Origin: Geojedonia sp051814705
GTDB taxonomy: Bacteria; Bacteroidota; Bacteroidia; Flavobacteriales; Flavobacteriaceae
DNA length: 64,000 nucleotides
Assembly (NCBI GenBank): GCA_051814705.1
Contig: JBPWQW010000001.1
Span: 248,001 to 312,000 of the forward strand
Direction of reading: 5' to 3'
Shown here piece by piece: positions 34,013 through 42,275 of the stretch. The notes below the pieces were generated by a model, which saw only the letters and a list, made by a program, of their open reading frames with translations, was not told the origin of the DNA and made no database searches. Positions within the stretch are counted from its first letter, which is position 1. Every line of letters starts with the position of its first letter. A program made the translations under genes and the position numbers.

Positions 34013-35014
34013 TTAAACCAGGTAAAAGAAAGTAAATACAAATACCCAAACCAAATCTACAAAGTGCCAATACAGTCCCACCTTTTCAACCATCTCATAA
34101 CTTTTGCGCTTTTCGTAAGTCCCCAAAATCACATTAAAGAAAATGATACAATTGATGACGACTCCAGAAAATACGTGGAAACCATGAAACCCAGTAATAA
34201 AGAAAAAGAAGTTAGCAAAAAGGGGCGCTCCGTATTCATTTACATGCAAATTGGCTCCTTCAACAACCAGTTTTCCATTATTTTTTAATTGTTTTATTGA
34301 TTCGTCCCTAGAAAGAACCGTTTTATGTCCATGCTCGTTTAGTTGTTCTGTTCTAATCAATACATTGGGATGTGCTTCCAATCCTTTAGTTACTTCTTCT
34401 ATAGTAAATGGTGGAAGTGAACCTTCAGACATATACCAAGTTCCTTTTTTTCGATCTAGTTGTTCACGCTCATGAGCTATGGTAGCCGCAAAATCTCTTA
34501 TGGCAACTCTTTTAAAAACCTCATTGCCATCAATAGTTTTATATTCACCAAACTGTAAAATACTTCCACCTTTGGTTTGTACCGCTCCATAATCTCCTTT
34601 GATAAAAGTTGCCCATTCCCAAGCTTGAGAACCCACAAATATTAAACCTCCAAAAATAGTCAAGAGCATGTATATTGTCACTTTGGCCTTATTTAAGTGA
34701 TGTCCAGCATCAACAGCAAGCACCATGGTAACAGACGACATAATTAAAACGAAGGTCATAAACGCAACATAAATCATGGGGTGTTCTTGCCCATGTAAAA
34801 AAGGTACGTGTGTAAACACCTCGTCAGCAATTGGCCATGAGCCTATAAATTTGAATCTAGAAAAACCATAAGCGGCCAAAAATCCAGAAAACGTTAATGC
34901 ATCAGAAACGATGAAAAACCACATCATCATTTTGCCATAACTCACATTAAGAGGGCTTTCTCCACCTCCCCAAACCTTGTTTTCTGATCCAGTATTTTCA
35001 ACTGTAGTATTCAT
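34013..35014 (-). CDS. Cytochrome oxidase subunit III with large soluble insertion
   Basis: A 333-residue member of the heme-copper oxidase subunit III family. Five or more helices are visible: MMMWFFIVSDALTFSG, an H-containing segment (AVDAGHHLN), SQAWEWATFI, then GFHGFHVFSGVV and the closing GLYWHFVDLVWVFVFTF. Between SQAWEW and FANFFFFITGFHG lies about 125 residues of polar sequence (about 145-265) not found in ordinary subunit III, which is near 200 residues. Such insertions occur in Bacteroidota. It lies 45 bp after a normal-sized subunit III. Confidence 0.88.
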   Translation of the reverse strand: MNTTVENTGSENKVWGGGESPLNVSYGKMMMWFFIVSDALTFSGFLAAYGFSRFKFIGSWPIADEVFTHVPFLHGQEHPMIYVAFMTFVLIMSSVTMVLAVDAGHHLNKAKVTIYMLLTIFGGLIFVGSQAWEWATFIKGDYGAVQTKGGSILQFGEYKTIDGNEVFKRVAIRDFAATIAHEREQLDRKKGTWYMSEGSLPPFTIEEVTKGLEAHPNVLIRTEQLNEHGHKTVLSRDESIKQLKNNGKLVVEGANLHVNEYGAPLFANFFFFITGFHGFHVFSGVVINCIIFFNVILGTYEKRKSYEMVEKVGLYWHFVDLVWVFVFTFFYLV

Positions 35015-35059
35015 ATTAAGCGTTTAATTTAAAAAGTTTCACAAAAATAATCATTTTAT

Positions 35060-35641
35060 CTATCTAAAGAAATATAAAAACAAAAAGAGGAACAACCAAA
35101 GTCCGTCTACAAAATGCCAAAACGTTGCTGATAGTTCAAATCCTAGCATTTGAGAGGCTGTGTACCGTTGTTTAAAATGATTATATATTACTACTATTAA
35201 AGAAATCAACCCTGCTACAACATGCGCAATATGTACAACCGCTATGATATAAATAAAGCTCATGGTGACATTGCCAGTTGGTCCGGTAAAATTATAACCC
35301 AATTGAATAATTTGTCCAAACCCAAAAAATTGACTGCAAATAAAAACAATACCTAGCGTAAGAGTAACTAATAGCCATAATGATGTTTTTTGCCTATCAT
35401 TGGCTCTTAGAGCTTTTTTTGCAAGCACCAAGCTTATGCTGCTCAAAATTATAATAATCGTACTGATGATAAACGCATCTGGTAGTTGAAATTCCTTTAA
35501 CCAATCTGGTCGTGAACTACTTACAATAACGGCACTTACCAAGCCCGCAAAGGACATAATCAATGAGCCAATGCCAAACCAAAGCATCATTTTTTTTGCC
35601 CTGCTATTTTTTTCTTCAAAAGTTCCTTCGGTTAAATCCAT
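35060..35641 (-). CDS. Cytochrome oxidase subunit III, short form
   Basis: A 193-residue, five-helix heme-copper oxidase subunit III. KKMMLWFGIGSLIMSFAG opens it, SQFFGFGQI lies in the middle, and AVVHIAHVVAGL and FWHFVDGLWLFLFLFLYFFR close it. It is four bases downstream of ctaB and upstream of the longer subunit III. Two different subunit III genes in one cluster are normal for this group. Confidence 0.9.
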   Translation of the reverse strand: MDLTEGTFEEKNSRAKKMMLWFGIGSLIMSFAGLVSAVIVSSSRPDWLKEFQLPDAFIISTIIIILSSISLVLAKKALRANDRQKTSLWLLVTLTLGIVFICSQFFGFGQIIQLGYNFTGPTGNVTMSFIYIIAVVHIAHVVAGLISLIVVIYNHFKQRYTASQMLGFELSATFWHFVDGLWLFLFLFLYFFR

Positions 35642-35645
35642 AATA

Positions 35646-36536
35646 TTATATAAATTTATCTACAATATATACAATCTGCATCACTGTAATATAGCTTACA
35701 CTGGCTAACATCAATTGTCTAGCAGATTTTTCAGTTCGTTTTTTAAATAACTCTAGTGCGTAATATAACATAAACAGTCCAAGGCCAAACACAATTACAG
35801 CCGCCACAATAGATAAGGATAAATCTCCAGTAAATCCAAATGCCGGTATAATAGAGGCCAAAATAGTCCAAACCGTGTAGGTAATAACTTGAACTGCGGT
35901 ACCTTTATCTTGTTTTCCTGTTGGCAACATAAAAATGCCTGCCTTTTTGTAATCATCAAATAAAAACCAGCCAATCGCCCAAAAATGTGGAAACTGCCAA
36001 AGAAATTGTATGGCAAACAAAGTTCCAGCTTCAATTCCAAAGTCATTTCTTGCAGCTACCCAACCAAGCATAAAAGGAATAGCGCCTGGAATGGCACCCA
36101 CAAACACAGCTAATGGTGTTTTCGTTTTTAACGGCGTATAAGCACAGGTGTATAAAAAAATTGAAATGGCACCATACATTGCCGTTCTTGGATTGATAAC
36201 ATACAAAATGGCAACCCCTAAAATAGTAAATATGGTGGCAATAGTAAAAGCTGTGTTAACAGACATTCGTCCTGTTGGAATTGGCCTGTTTTTGGTGCGG
36301 TCCATTAAAGCATCCAAATCTTTCTCAATGATTTGATTGAAAGCGTTGGAAGCTCCAACCATAAAATAACCTCCAAAAGCCAATAATATGAGTGTAAATA
36401 CACTTACAGTATCCACCCCAATTAAGTACCCAGCAATGGATGAGAAAACAACACTCACGGAAAGTCTTATCTTGGTAATTTCTTTGAAATCCGAAATTAT
36501 CGAAGCTATTGATATCGAAGAGTTTTGAATACGCAA
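35646..36536 (-). CDS. ctaB: Heme O synthase (protoheme IX farnesyltransferase), TTG start
   Basis: A UbiA-type membrane prenyltransferase of about 296 residues that adds farnesyl to heme b for the oxidase. NAFNQIIEKDLDALMDRTKNRP holds the first Asp-rich motif; YTPLKTKT and FDDYKKAGIFMLP are further marks. The frame has no ATG in the N-terminal region: it opens at TTG 36572, but that codon lies inside the -7 box of a strong promoter. The next possible start, TTG at 36536, gives 12-15 residues before SDFKEITKIRLSVSVVFSS, as in relatives. I therefore choose 36536. Confidence 0.9.
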   Translation of the reverse strand: MRIQNSSISIASIISDFKEITKIRLSVSVVFSSIAGYLIGVDTVSVFTLILLAFGGYFMVGASNAFNQIIEKDLDALMDRTKNRPIPTGRMSVNTAFTIATIFTILGVAILYVINPRTAMYGAISIFLYTCAYTPLKTKTPLAVFVGAIPGAIPFMLGWVAARNDFGIEAGTLFAIQFLWQFPHFWAIGWFLFDDYKKAGIFMLPTGKQDKGTAVQVITYTVWTILASIIPAFGFTGDLSLSIVAAVIVFGLGLFMLYYALELFKKRTEKSARQLMLASVSYITVMQIVYIVDKFI

Positions 36537-36569
36537 TACTTGAAAATTATATAGTCTTGTTTGAGGATG

Positions 36570-36600
36570 CAAAGATACTTTGAAAATTGGTTATGACCAA
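36570..36600 (-). promoter_or_regulatory. Promoter of the ctaB-cox III-cox IV operon
   Basis: On the minus strand: TTG (36600-36598), 20 bases, then TATCTTTG (36577-36570), an exact TAnnTTTG match. Transcription would begin near 36563, so ctaB cannot start at the upstream TTG 36572. Confidence 0.65.
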
Positions 36601-36684
36601 CGCTTAATAAAAGTAAATTCATATTTTTTTCAGTCACCAAATGTTTTAGTATCTTTAGTTGACTTTCTTAAAAACTAAACCATT

Positions 36685-37566
36685 ATGAAATCTAGCCTTT
36701 CATTATTATTGATCTTATGTTTTTTTATATTAGAACCCGTCAAGGCTCAGAGTCTAGATGACGTAACCATTGAAACTATTAAGCTTTCAGACCATGTTTA
36801 TATGCTAGTGGGAGCTGGCGGAAATATTGGAGTTTCTATAGGTGATGATGGTGTATTTGTTATTGACAATCAATATGCGCCTTTAGCACCTAAAATTGAA
36901 GCGGCAATTAAAGCATTGACCGATAAAAGCCTTAAGTTTCTGGTGAACACACACCACCACGGTGACCACACGGGTGGAAATGCCCATATGCACAAACTAG
37001 GAGCAACCATCATAGCCCATGATAATGTCAGGCATCATTTAGAAATGGATAATCAGGATAACAATTCTGACGAAAATGACGGATTGCCTATTATCACGTT
37101 TAACGATAAATTGAGTTTGTATATTAATAGTGAAAAAGTGTCTGTATTTCATGTTGATCACGCTCACACTGATGGTGATGCCATGTTATACTTTAACGAA
37201 GGCAACATATTACATACCGGCGATGTGTATTTTAACGCCATGTATCCTTTTATAGATTTGAATTCTGGCGGAAGTGTGAATGGTTATATTGAAGCCGTCA
37301 AACAGGGTTTAAGTGTAATAAATGATTCCACTAAAATTATTCCCGGCCATGGAAAGTCCTCCAATAAAGCAGAGTACAAAACGTTTTTGACCATGCTCGA
37401 AACCCTTAAAACAAAAGTCTTGGCTGAAATCAATAAAGGAAAAACTGAAGATGAGGTCGCGGCTAATACCTCTTTAACCAAAACGTATGACGATTTAGGG
37501 TATAGCTGGAGTTTTATTTCTTCTGAAAAAATACGCCGAACGTTTTATAAGAGTCTAAAAAACTAA
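36685..37566 (+). CDS. Secreted MBL-fold metallo-hydrolase
   Basis: The 293-residue protein has a signal peptide (ending VKAQ, about residue 22) and all metal-ligand motifs of the metallo-beta-lactamase fold: NTHHHGDHTGGN (about 92-103), HAHTDGD (about 158-164), HTGDVYFN and PGHGKSSN. The HxHxDH triad with a final HG motif fits the group of periplasmic MBL hydrolases found near cyclases and lactamases; the substrate is unknown. A beta-lactamase function is possible but not supported by anything specific. It is convergent with remB, two bases apart. Confidence 0.88.
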   Translation: MKSSLSLLLILCFFILEPVKAQSLDDVTIETIKLSDHVYMLVGAGGNIGVSIGDDGVFVIDNQYAPLAPKIEAAIKALTDKSLKFLVNTHHHGDHTGGNAHMHKLGATIIAHDNVRHHLEMDNQDNNSDENDGLPIITFNDKLSLYINSEKVSVFHVDHAHTDGDAMLYFNEGNILHTGDVYFNAMYPFIDLNSGGSVNGYIEAVKQGLSVINDSTKIIPGHGKSSNKAEYKTFLTMLETLKTKVLAEINKGKTEDEVAANTSLTKTYDDLGYSWSFISSEKIRRTFYKSLKN

Positions 37567-37568
37567 AT

Positions 37569-39677
37569 CTAGAAATCATAATACCAATTGAACAAATCGG
37601 TTTTGATTCCTAAATTAAACCAGGTTGTATTGCTTTTAAACGTAGTTGCAGTAGTGGCATTAGGGCTAAAGTTTCTAAAACTAATATTGGTAAATAATTT
37701 TAAGTTACTCACTGGATTAATAATATAACCTGCTTGCAATTCGGCATTAATGGTATTGGTTTTTATTCCCTGCCCAACTTTAACGCCCGTATCAAAAGGT
37801 CTATCGTTATAATTTCTATAAATATCACCTCCATAGCTAAAGTTATCTGTTCCATCGTTAAAATCAAATCCTCTAACACCAAAAATTAATTTAGCATCGG
37901 CGAACCAACGTTTGTAATTGTAACGACCAATAATAATGGCTTCGCTAAAATTGGCACCCCAAAGATGTGCCATAGGCTGATTACTGTGACCATAATCTAG
38001 CACAATAGTGTTATGGGAATAGGTGTAAGGACGCACCCTATTGTATTCAAACTGAAGCAATAAATTTTCAACATTAAAGGCATTATAATATTTTACGCCC
38101 AATTGATATCCAAATTTGTTTTTCCAACTTTTGTTACCGCCCTTAATATCATTAAATGAAAATTCATCCAATATAAATTGCCCATATAAATTGACGGTAT
38201 TGTTCCATTTGTATTTTGCTGAGGCACCCACAATGGCATTTCCAGAACCCTGACCAGTTTCAAACTCAATGGCTCTATAAAAAATGAGTGGATTGATGTA
38301 ATTAAAGTCGAAACCTCTGTTGTTGGTGTCTGCCCAAATAACCGATTCGAACAACCCAATATTCAAGCGTTTTGAAACATTCCAACTTAAATAATGATTG
38401 GCCATGTACTTGGTCAAAAAGGCACCATCAACTGTTACTTCAGGGCTAACATCCTTTAACCACATCCACGTATTGGTGTATTTTATTTTCCAGAATTTAG
38501 TAGTCAACTTTAAAAATGGGTAGGGGCTTGAAACATCACTTTGCAATAAAGAACGATAACCATCACCTATAAAGTTTTTACCATGCCCAAATTGAATATT
38601 GATAAATTTTGCGGGCGAGTACGATAAATAGGCTTCTGCAACAGGATAATCATAAGCATCCTCTTTAAAACGTTTTGCTATGCCACGACCAGGGATAATG
38701 GCTGGATCAGGACCAAAAGCTTTTAAGCTTTCTGCATAGTCATTATAATATTGTGCAAAACGCCCTTGGCTTTCATAAACCGAAGTTGCAAAACTCAAAT
38801 GTTTACCCAAACCACCTTGCACATAAATTCCTCTAGTATTGTTAAACGTGGTATTAAAATCGGCATCGGTATCTTTTCCAACCTGTAAATCAAAAATGGG
38901 GTCAATAGTAAACCAGTAATCCTTACCCTGCACCTCAACCAAATGCTCATTCCATAATTTTCTTGCCAACCAGTCTTTAGAATCCTTTTTTAAAGCTCGC
39001 TTTTCGGCATCAAAATCATAATACGCTGCGACCTCATCATACATAAAAGGTTTCGAAGCCGTGTGGCTATTAGTTCCTAAAGCGTTCATTTGTTGGTCAA
39101 ATCTCGCATAATAGGTATGGGTAAATGGAATATTCAACTGGCTTTTATACTCTAAATTCTGGTAGGGAACCAATGTTTTATTTATGCTATCAAATTCGCT
39201 AGACAGGGTTGCATTTAAATCGATTGCTTTTTTTTCAGCCAGTTCAGATTCAAGAGCACTGTTCAACACACTTGGATCTATCAAAGGGATTTTGACAGTA
39301 AGAGTGTATTGAAAATAAATAGGCCTTCCGTTATAAGTACCAGGAGTAATTTTTGGTAATGTTCCAAAAACACGTTTGGTTTCTGTCTTTAATTCTTCAT
39401 AGATGGCGTCAACATATATTACATGTATCATACCTTCTTTATCTACTTCAAAAAGTATTTTTATATTGCCTTTATAATTACTTTCACCAACTAGGTCAGG
39501 TACTTTAAAGTTTTCAAAAATATACTGATTGAGCTTGTTATTGAAACACGATTTTAAATTTTCGATAGCTTGTGACTCGCATTCTGGAAAAACAGGTGGT
39601 TTTTCGTAGGTCTCAACATTTTGAGAAAAAGTAATGTAATTTGAAAATACAATAAAAATCAGTAAGAATTTCTTCAT
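37569..39677 (-). CDS. remB: RemB-like gliding motility outer-membrane protein with N-terminal TonB-like domain
   Basis: The protein has about 702 residues from the ATG at 39677 (the frame opens 19 codons earlier at a TTG, before the signal peptide). Signal peptide MKKFLLIFIVFSNYITFS is followed by a TonB C-terminal-like domain (about 25-132; PPVFPECES, a second Cys in LKSCF, FEVDKEGMIHVIYVD, LPKITPGTYNGRPI). The rest is a large beta-rich barrel-like region (for example HYLSWNVSKRLNIGLFESVIW, NYINPLIFYRAIEFETG) like the RemB/capsule-assembly Wzi type. RemB assignment rests on recall of the family and of its usual place beside tonB, vanZ, gcvH and sprA. In F. johnsoniae RemB is a mobile cell-surface protein linked to gliding. 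Confidence 0.68.
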   Translation of the reverse strand: MKKFLLIFIVFSNYITFSQNVETYEKPPVFPECESQAIENLKSCFNNKLNQYIFENFKVPDLVGESNYKGNIKILFEVDKEGMIHVIYVDAIYEELKTETKRVFGTLPKITPGTYNGRPIYFQYTLTVKIPLIDPSVLNSALESELAEKKAIDLNATLSSEFDSINKTLVPYQNLEYKSQLNIPFTHTYYARFDQQMNALGTNSHTASKPFMYDEVAAYYDFDAEKRALKKDSKDWLARKLWNEHLVEVQGKDYWFTIDPIFDLQVGKDTDADFNTTFNNTRGIYVQGGLGKHLSFATSVYESQGRFAQYYNDYAESLKAFGPDPAIIPGRGIAKRFKEDAYDYPVAEAYLSYSPAKFINIQFGHGKNFIGDGYRSLLQSDVSSPYPFLKLTTKFWKIKYTNTWMWLKDVSPEVTVDGAFLTKYMANHYLSWNVSKRLNIGLFESVIWADTNNRGFDFNYINPLIFYRAIEFETGQGSGNAIVGASAKYKWNNTVNLYGQFILDEFSFNDIKGGNKSWKNKFGYQLGVKYYNAFNVENLLLQFEYNRVRPYTYSHNTIVLDYGHSNQPMAHLWGANFSEAIIIGRYNYKRWFADAKLIFGVRGFDFNDGTDNFSYGGDIYRNYNDRPFDTGVKVGQGIKTNTINAELQAGYIINPVSNLKLFTNISFRNFSPNATTATTFKSNTTWFNLGIKTDLFNWYYDF

Positions 39678-39739
39678 AAGATGATCGTCATAACCATTTG
39701 ATTTCTGAAAGATACCATTTTTTTCAAAATGCAAATAAG

Positions 39740-39768
39740 AAAAACCGTTATCATAGATTGATAACGGT
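39740..39768 (-). terminator. Terminator between the broken tonB and remB
   Basis: A 10-bp perfect stem (39759-39768 with 39744-39753), loop of five, followed on the minus strand by TTTT. Confidence 0.75.
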
Positions 39769-39793
39769 CATTTTTGGTAAAGTATTCCCTTAT

Positions 39794-40581
39794 CTATTGA
39801 ACTTTAAAAATAATAGGAAAATAATATAATACCGATACGGGTTGATCCCGTTGCATGCCTGGTTTCATGATCGGTATTTTTTTTACGATTCTTTGTGCCT
39901 CATTTTCTAATTGTGAAAATGGGGCTCTAGTTTTAATATCGGTTACAGTCCCTGTTTTATCAATTTTAAATTCGACATCTATTTTTTGAACTCCCGACAA
40001 TCCTAATTCCATTGCTAACTGGTGTTGAATCTTTTTTGGATGAGTTCCGTAATTTTTTCTGACATACATTTTTTTCGTTTATCATTGGTTTTGGCCGACT
40101 CGCAACCTGGATAAATTGGCACCTTTTCTAAGGCATTCCAAGGAACAGGAATATCTTCAATAACTTTATTAATTTTAATACTTCCGGGATCAATAGGAAG
40201 GTTTGTAGTTTGAGGTTCCGATATTATAACCTTATTGATCTCCATTCCATTAAAATCATCAGGTTTAATTACTGGATTTGTAGTCCCTAGTTTCTGAACA
40301 TTTTTAATAGGTTCAACCGCTTTGGGCTCTTCTTGATATACTTTAAAATTTTTAATGTCTATTTCACCAGTATTATCTATTTGTGGTGGTTGCACTATTA
40401 CAAAATTTTTAGTTTCAAACTTCATTTCAAGAAGTCCATAAACAGCAAACAGGCAGATAATTAACCCCAATTGAAGGTAGAGCATTGCGTTTTTTGGTAA
40501 ATTTACATCATGCTTTTGTGTGTTTTTTACATTTACAGAGCTCTGACCAGCACTGTTATGTGATTCGTTAAAAGATTCCAT
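39794..40581 (-). pseudogene. Second TonB paralogue, broken by a -1 base frameshift
   Basis: Two frames together make one TonB protein. The first part (ATG 40581) has a membrane helix (NAMLYLQLGLIICLFAVYGL), a periplasmic linker and the start of the C-terminal domain (VPIYPGCES, KKCMSEKITELIQKRFNTS, then stop at 40015). The second part continues in another frame from about 40035 to 39794 (QHQLAMELGLSGVQKIDVEFK to the end). Side by side with the intact tonB upstream (NKKFNTDLAGDLGLSG), the break falls at the A6 run on the minus strand (T6 at 40032-40037): with seven A's the protein reads QKKIQHQLAMELGLSG and is complete at about 262 residues. A sequencing error in the run, a real mutation or phase variation are all possible. 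Confidence 0.85.
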
Positions 40582-40638
40582 AATATTTAAATTTAACATG
40601 TTAATATTATGGTAAAATCACAATAAACATACCAAAAC

Positions 40639-40674
40639 AAAAATCCCGTTCAATTCGTTTTGAACGGGATTTTT
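40639..40674 (-). terminator. Terminator after tonB
   Basis: A 15-bp perfect stem (40660-40674 with 40639-40653), loop of six, with T/A runs at both sides. It ends the intact tonB transcript before the broken copy. Confidence 0.82.
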
Positions 40675-40693
40675 AACTTTATGTTATTTTGAA

Positions 40694-41416
40694 TTAGTCT
40701 TGTACTACGAAAATAATTGGTAGAGAATACGGAACAATCACCGATTTACCGCGTTGTTTTCCCGGTTTCATTTTTGGCAATAATCCAATTACTCTGGCAG
40801 CTTCTTTTTCTAGTGCTGGATGTGGTGCTCTAGATCGAATTCCTGTAATATCACCGTTTTTATCAATTTTAAAAATCACATTGATACGTTGTCTTCCAGA
40901 TAATCCTAAATCACCAGCTAAATCTGTATTAAATTTTTTGTTTACAAAATCTGCTATTTTATCAGACATGCATTGTTTTTTAGCATTGTTTCCTTTTTCA
41001 TTTTCACAACCTGGGAAAACAGGCACATTTTCAATAACTGAAAACGGAACCTCAATATCTTCTTCCACTTCTGCTACTGCAATATCTTCTACTTTGGCTA
41101 TTTCTTCTTCTTGATTTGTCTCTGTGGATTCAATTACGGTTTCTTTTACGTCCTCTTCATCTTCAACCACTTCAATAACTTCTGGAGCTGCAGGTGGTGG
41201 TGGTGGTGGTGGTGGAGTCTGAATTTGTTCAGTAATTGGAATTTCCTCCTCCAATTCTTGATCTAAATTTAACTGCCCAATATCTATATTAGACTTATCA
41301 TAAGTCTTATAATTTATAGTTAAATACGTTACCGCTAACATTAATGCAAGCCCTACCGCAAAGTAAATTGAACTGTTTCTACTTACATCCGCCTTTGTAT
41401 TTTTTTTCGGTTCCAT
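40694..41416 (-). CDS. tonB: Energy transducer TonB
   Basis: A 240-residue protein with a cytoplasmic tail, one membrane helix (about 14-34), a proline-rich linker with nine consecutive prolines (about 68-76) and a long acidic stretch, then the TonB C-terminal domain (about 125-240) with VPVFPGCENE, a second conserved Cys (KKQCMSDK), INVIFKIDKNGDITGI and LPKMKPGKQRGK. It passes proton-motive force to outer-membrane receptors. It lies 63 bp after vanZ and before a strong terminator. A broken paralogue and a TonB-like domain on RemB follow downstream. Confidence 0.93.
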   Translation of the reverse strand: MEPKKNTKADVSRNSSIYFAVGLALMLAVTYLTINYKTYDKSNIDIGQLNLDQELEEEIPITEQIQTPPPPPPPPAAPEVIEVVEDEEDVKETVIESTETNQEEEIAKVEDIAVAEVEEDIEVPFSVIENVPVFPGCENEKGNNAKKQCMSDKIADFVNKKFNTDLAGDLGLSGRQRINVIFKIDKNGDITGIRSRAPHPALEKEAARVIGLLPKMKPGKQRGKSVIVPYSLPIIFVVQD

Positions 41417-41479
41417 GAGTTTATAAAGTTTAAAGATGCTAAATTAACCAATAAAATGTTAAAAAAGCAAGGGTTTGTT

Positions 41480-41842
41480 TTATTTTAACTTCACTTTTAT
41501 TAGAATACTTATTATTAAAATAGCAAAAATCGTTCCTAAAACATTAGCCAAGATATCATAACCATCAGCTGTCCTTAAATTAGATGTTATGCCCTGAAGT
41601 CCTTCAATTATAATTCCGTAAAAAATAGGAAAAAAAGCAGATAGCATTATAGGCTTGGAAACTCTAGTTTTTTTGAAATAATTAAAACACAAAACCGTTA
41701 GTAACGCATGCGATAAAACATGAAATATCTTATCATCAAACGAGGATCCTAAGGTTGGGAGCTCAGCTAGTTTGATAAGGCTAACCCCTGTTAATAAAAA
41801 AAGATAAGTGAGCAGTAAAATTAAGGCCCAATGTTTAGCCAC
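41480..41842 (-). CDS. VanZ family membrane protein
   Basis: A 120-residue protein with four membrane helices and the VanZ-like pattern DDKIFHVLSHALLTVLCFNYF followed by GIIIEGLQG and DILANVLGTIFA. Function is unknown; VanZ relatives affect resistance to teicoplanin and other antibiotics in Gram-positives. The frame has no ATG: it opens at TTG 41845 and the next codon is GTG 41842, which I take as the start. It overlaps the end of gcvH by eight bases, so the two are coupled. Confidence 0.85.
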   Translation of the reverse strand: MAKHWALILLLTYLFLLTGVSLIKLAELPTLGSSFDDKIFHVLSHALLTVLCFNYFKKTRVSKPIMLSAFFPIFYGIIIEGLQGITSNLRTADGYDILANVLGTIFAILIISILIKVKLK

Positions 41843-42215
41843 CAATTAAAGTTTTGTAATCTTCCGCTGATAAAAGATTGTCAATCTGAGATAGATCAGA
41901 ACATTTAATTTTTATCATCCAACCTTCCCCGTAAGGATCGGTGTTTACTTTTTCAGGTTCGTCTTCCAACACCGTATTAAACGCAATGATTTCACCTGAC
42001 ACTGGTAAAAATAAATCGGATACTGTTTTAACCGCTTCAACGGTTCCGAAAATTTCTTCAGCTTCAAATGTTTCGTCAACGGTTTCTACTTCTACGTAAA
42101 CAATATCACCTAATTCGCTTTGGGCAAAATCAGTAATCCCTACGGTAGCCGTATCGCCTTCAACTTTTACCCATTCGTGGTCTTTTGTGTATTTTAAATC
42201 AGTTGGAATGTTCAT
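41835..42215 (-). CDS. gcvH: Glycine cleavage system H protein
   Basis: The 126-residue lipoyl-carrier protein shuttles the aminomethyl group between GcvP and GcvT. The lipoylated residue is Lys63 in TVEAVKTVSDL; HEWV at 13-16 and PYGEGWMIKI near the C-terminus are also typical. The other glycine-cleavage genes are not near. It has its own promoter (42242-42272) between sprA and its start. gcvH next to sprA is normal in Flavobacteriaceae. Confidence 0.96.
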   Translation of the reverse strand: MNIPTDLKYTKDHEWVKVEGDTATVGITDFAQSELGDIVYVEVETVDETFEAEEIFGTVEAVKTVSDLFLPVSGEIIAFNTVLEDEPEKVNTDPYGEGWMIKIKCSDLSQIDNLLSAEDYKTLIGG

Positions 42216-42241
42216 CTTTTATACTAAAATTTATAATGTGA

Positions 42242-42272
42242 CAAATGTAATTTTTTAAATGCTTACTAACAA
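42242..42272 (-). promoter_or_regulatory. gcvH promoter
   Basis: On the minus strand: TTG (42272-42270), 20 bases, then TACATTTG (42249-42242), an exact -7 match, 26 bases before the gcvH ATG. Confidence 0.6.
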
Positions 42273-42275
42273 TAC

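Noticed and set aside
34013..35641. Two subunit III genes as a recent duplication
   Set aside because: They differ strongly in length and sequence, and this pair is usual in Flavobacteriaceae oxidase clusters.
39678..39734. Longer N-terminus for the RemB-like protein from TTG 39734
   Set aside because: The extra 19 residues come before a clear signal peptide beginning at ATG 39677 and overlap the space after the terminator.
40015..40069. Programmed -1 ribosomal frameshifting to make the full second TonB
   Set aside because: The in-frame slip site would be C CAA AAA, where only the second tRNA re-pairs well; no stem or pseudoknot is evident after it. A lost base is simpler, though not excluded by sequence alone.
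41192..41215. (GGT)n run as a phase-variation repeat in tonB
   Set aside because: It codes for the nine-proline linker; changes would be in steps of three and keep the frame, so it would alter linker length only.
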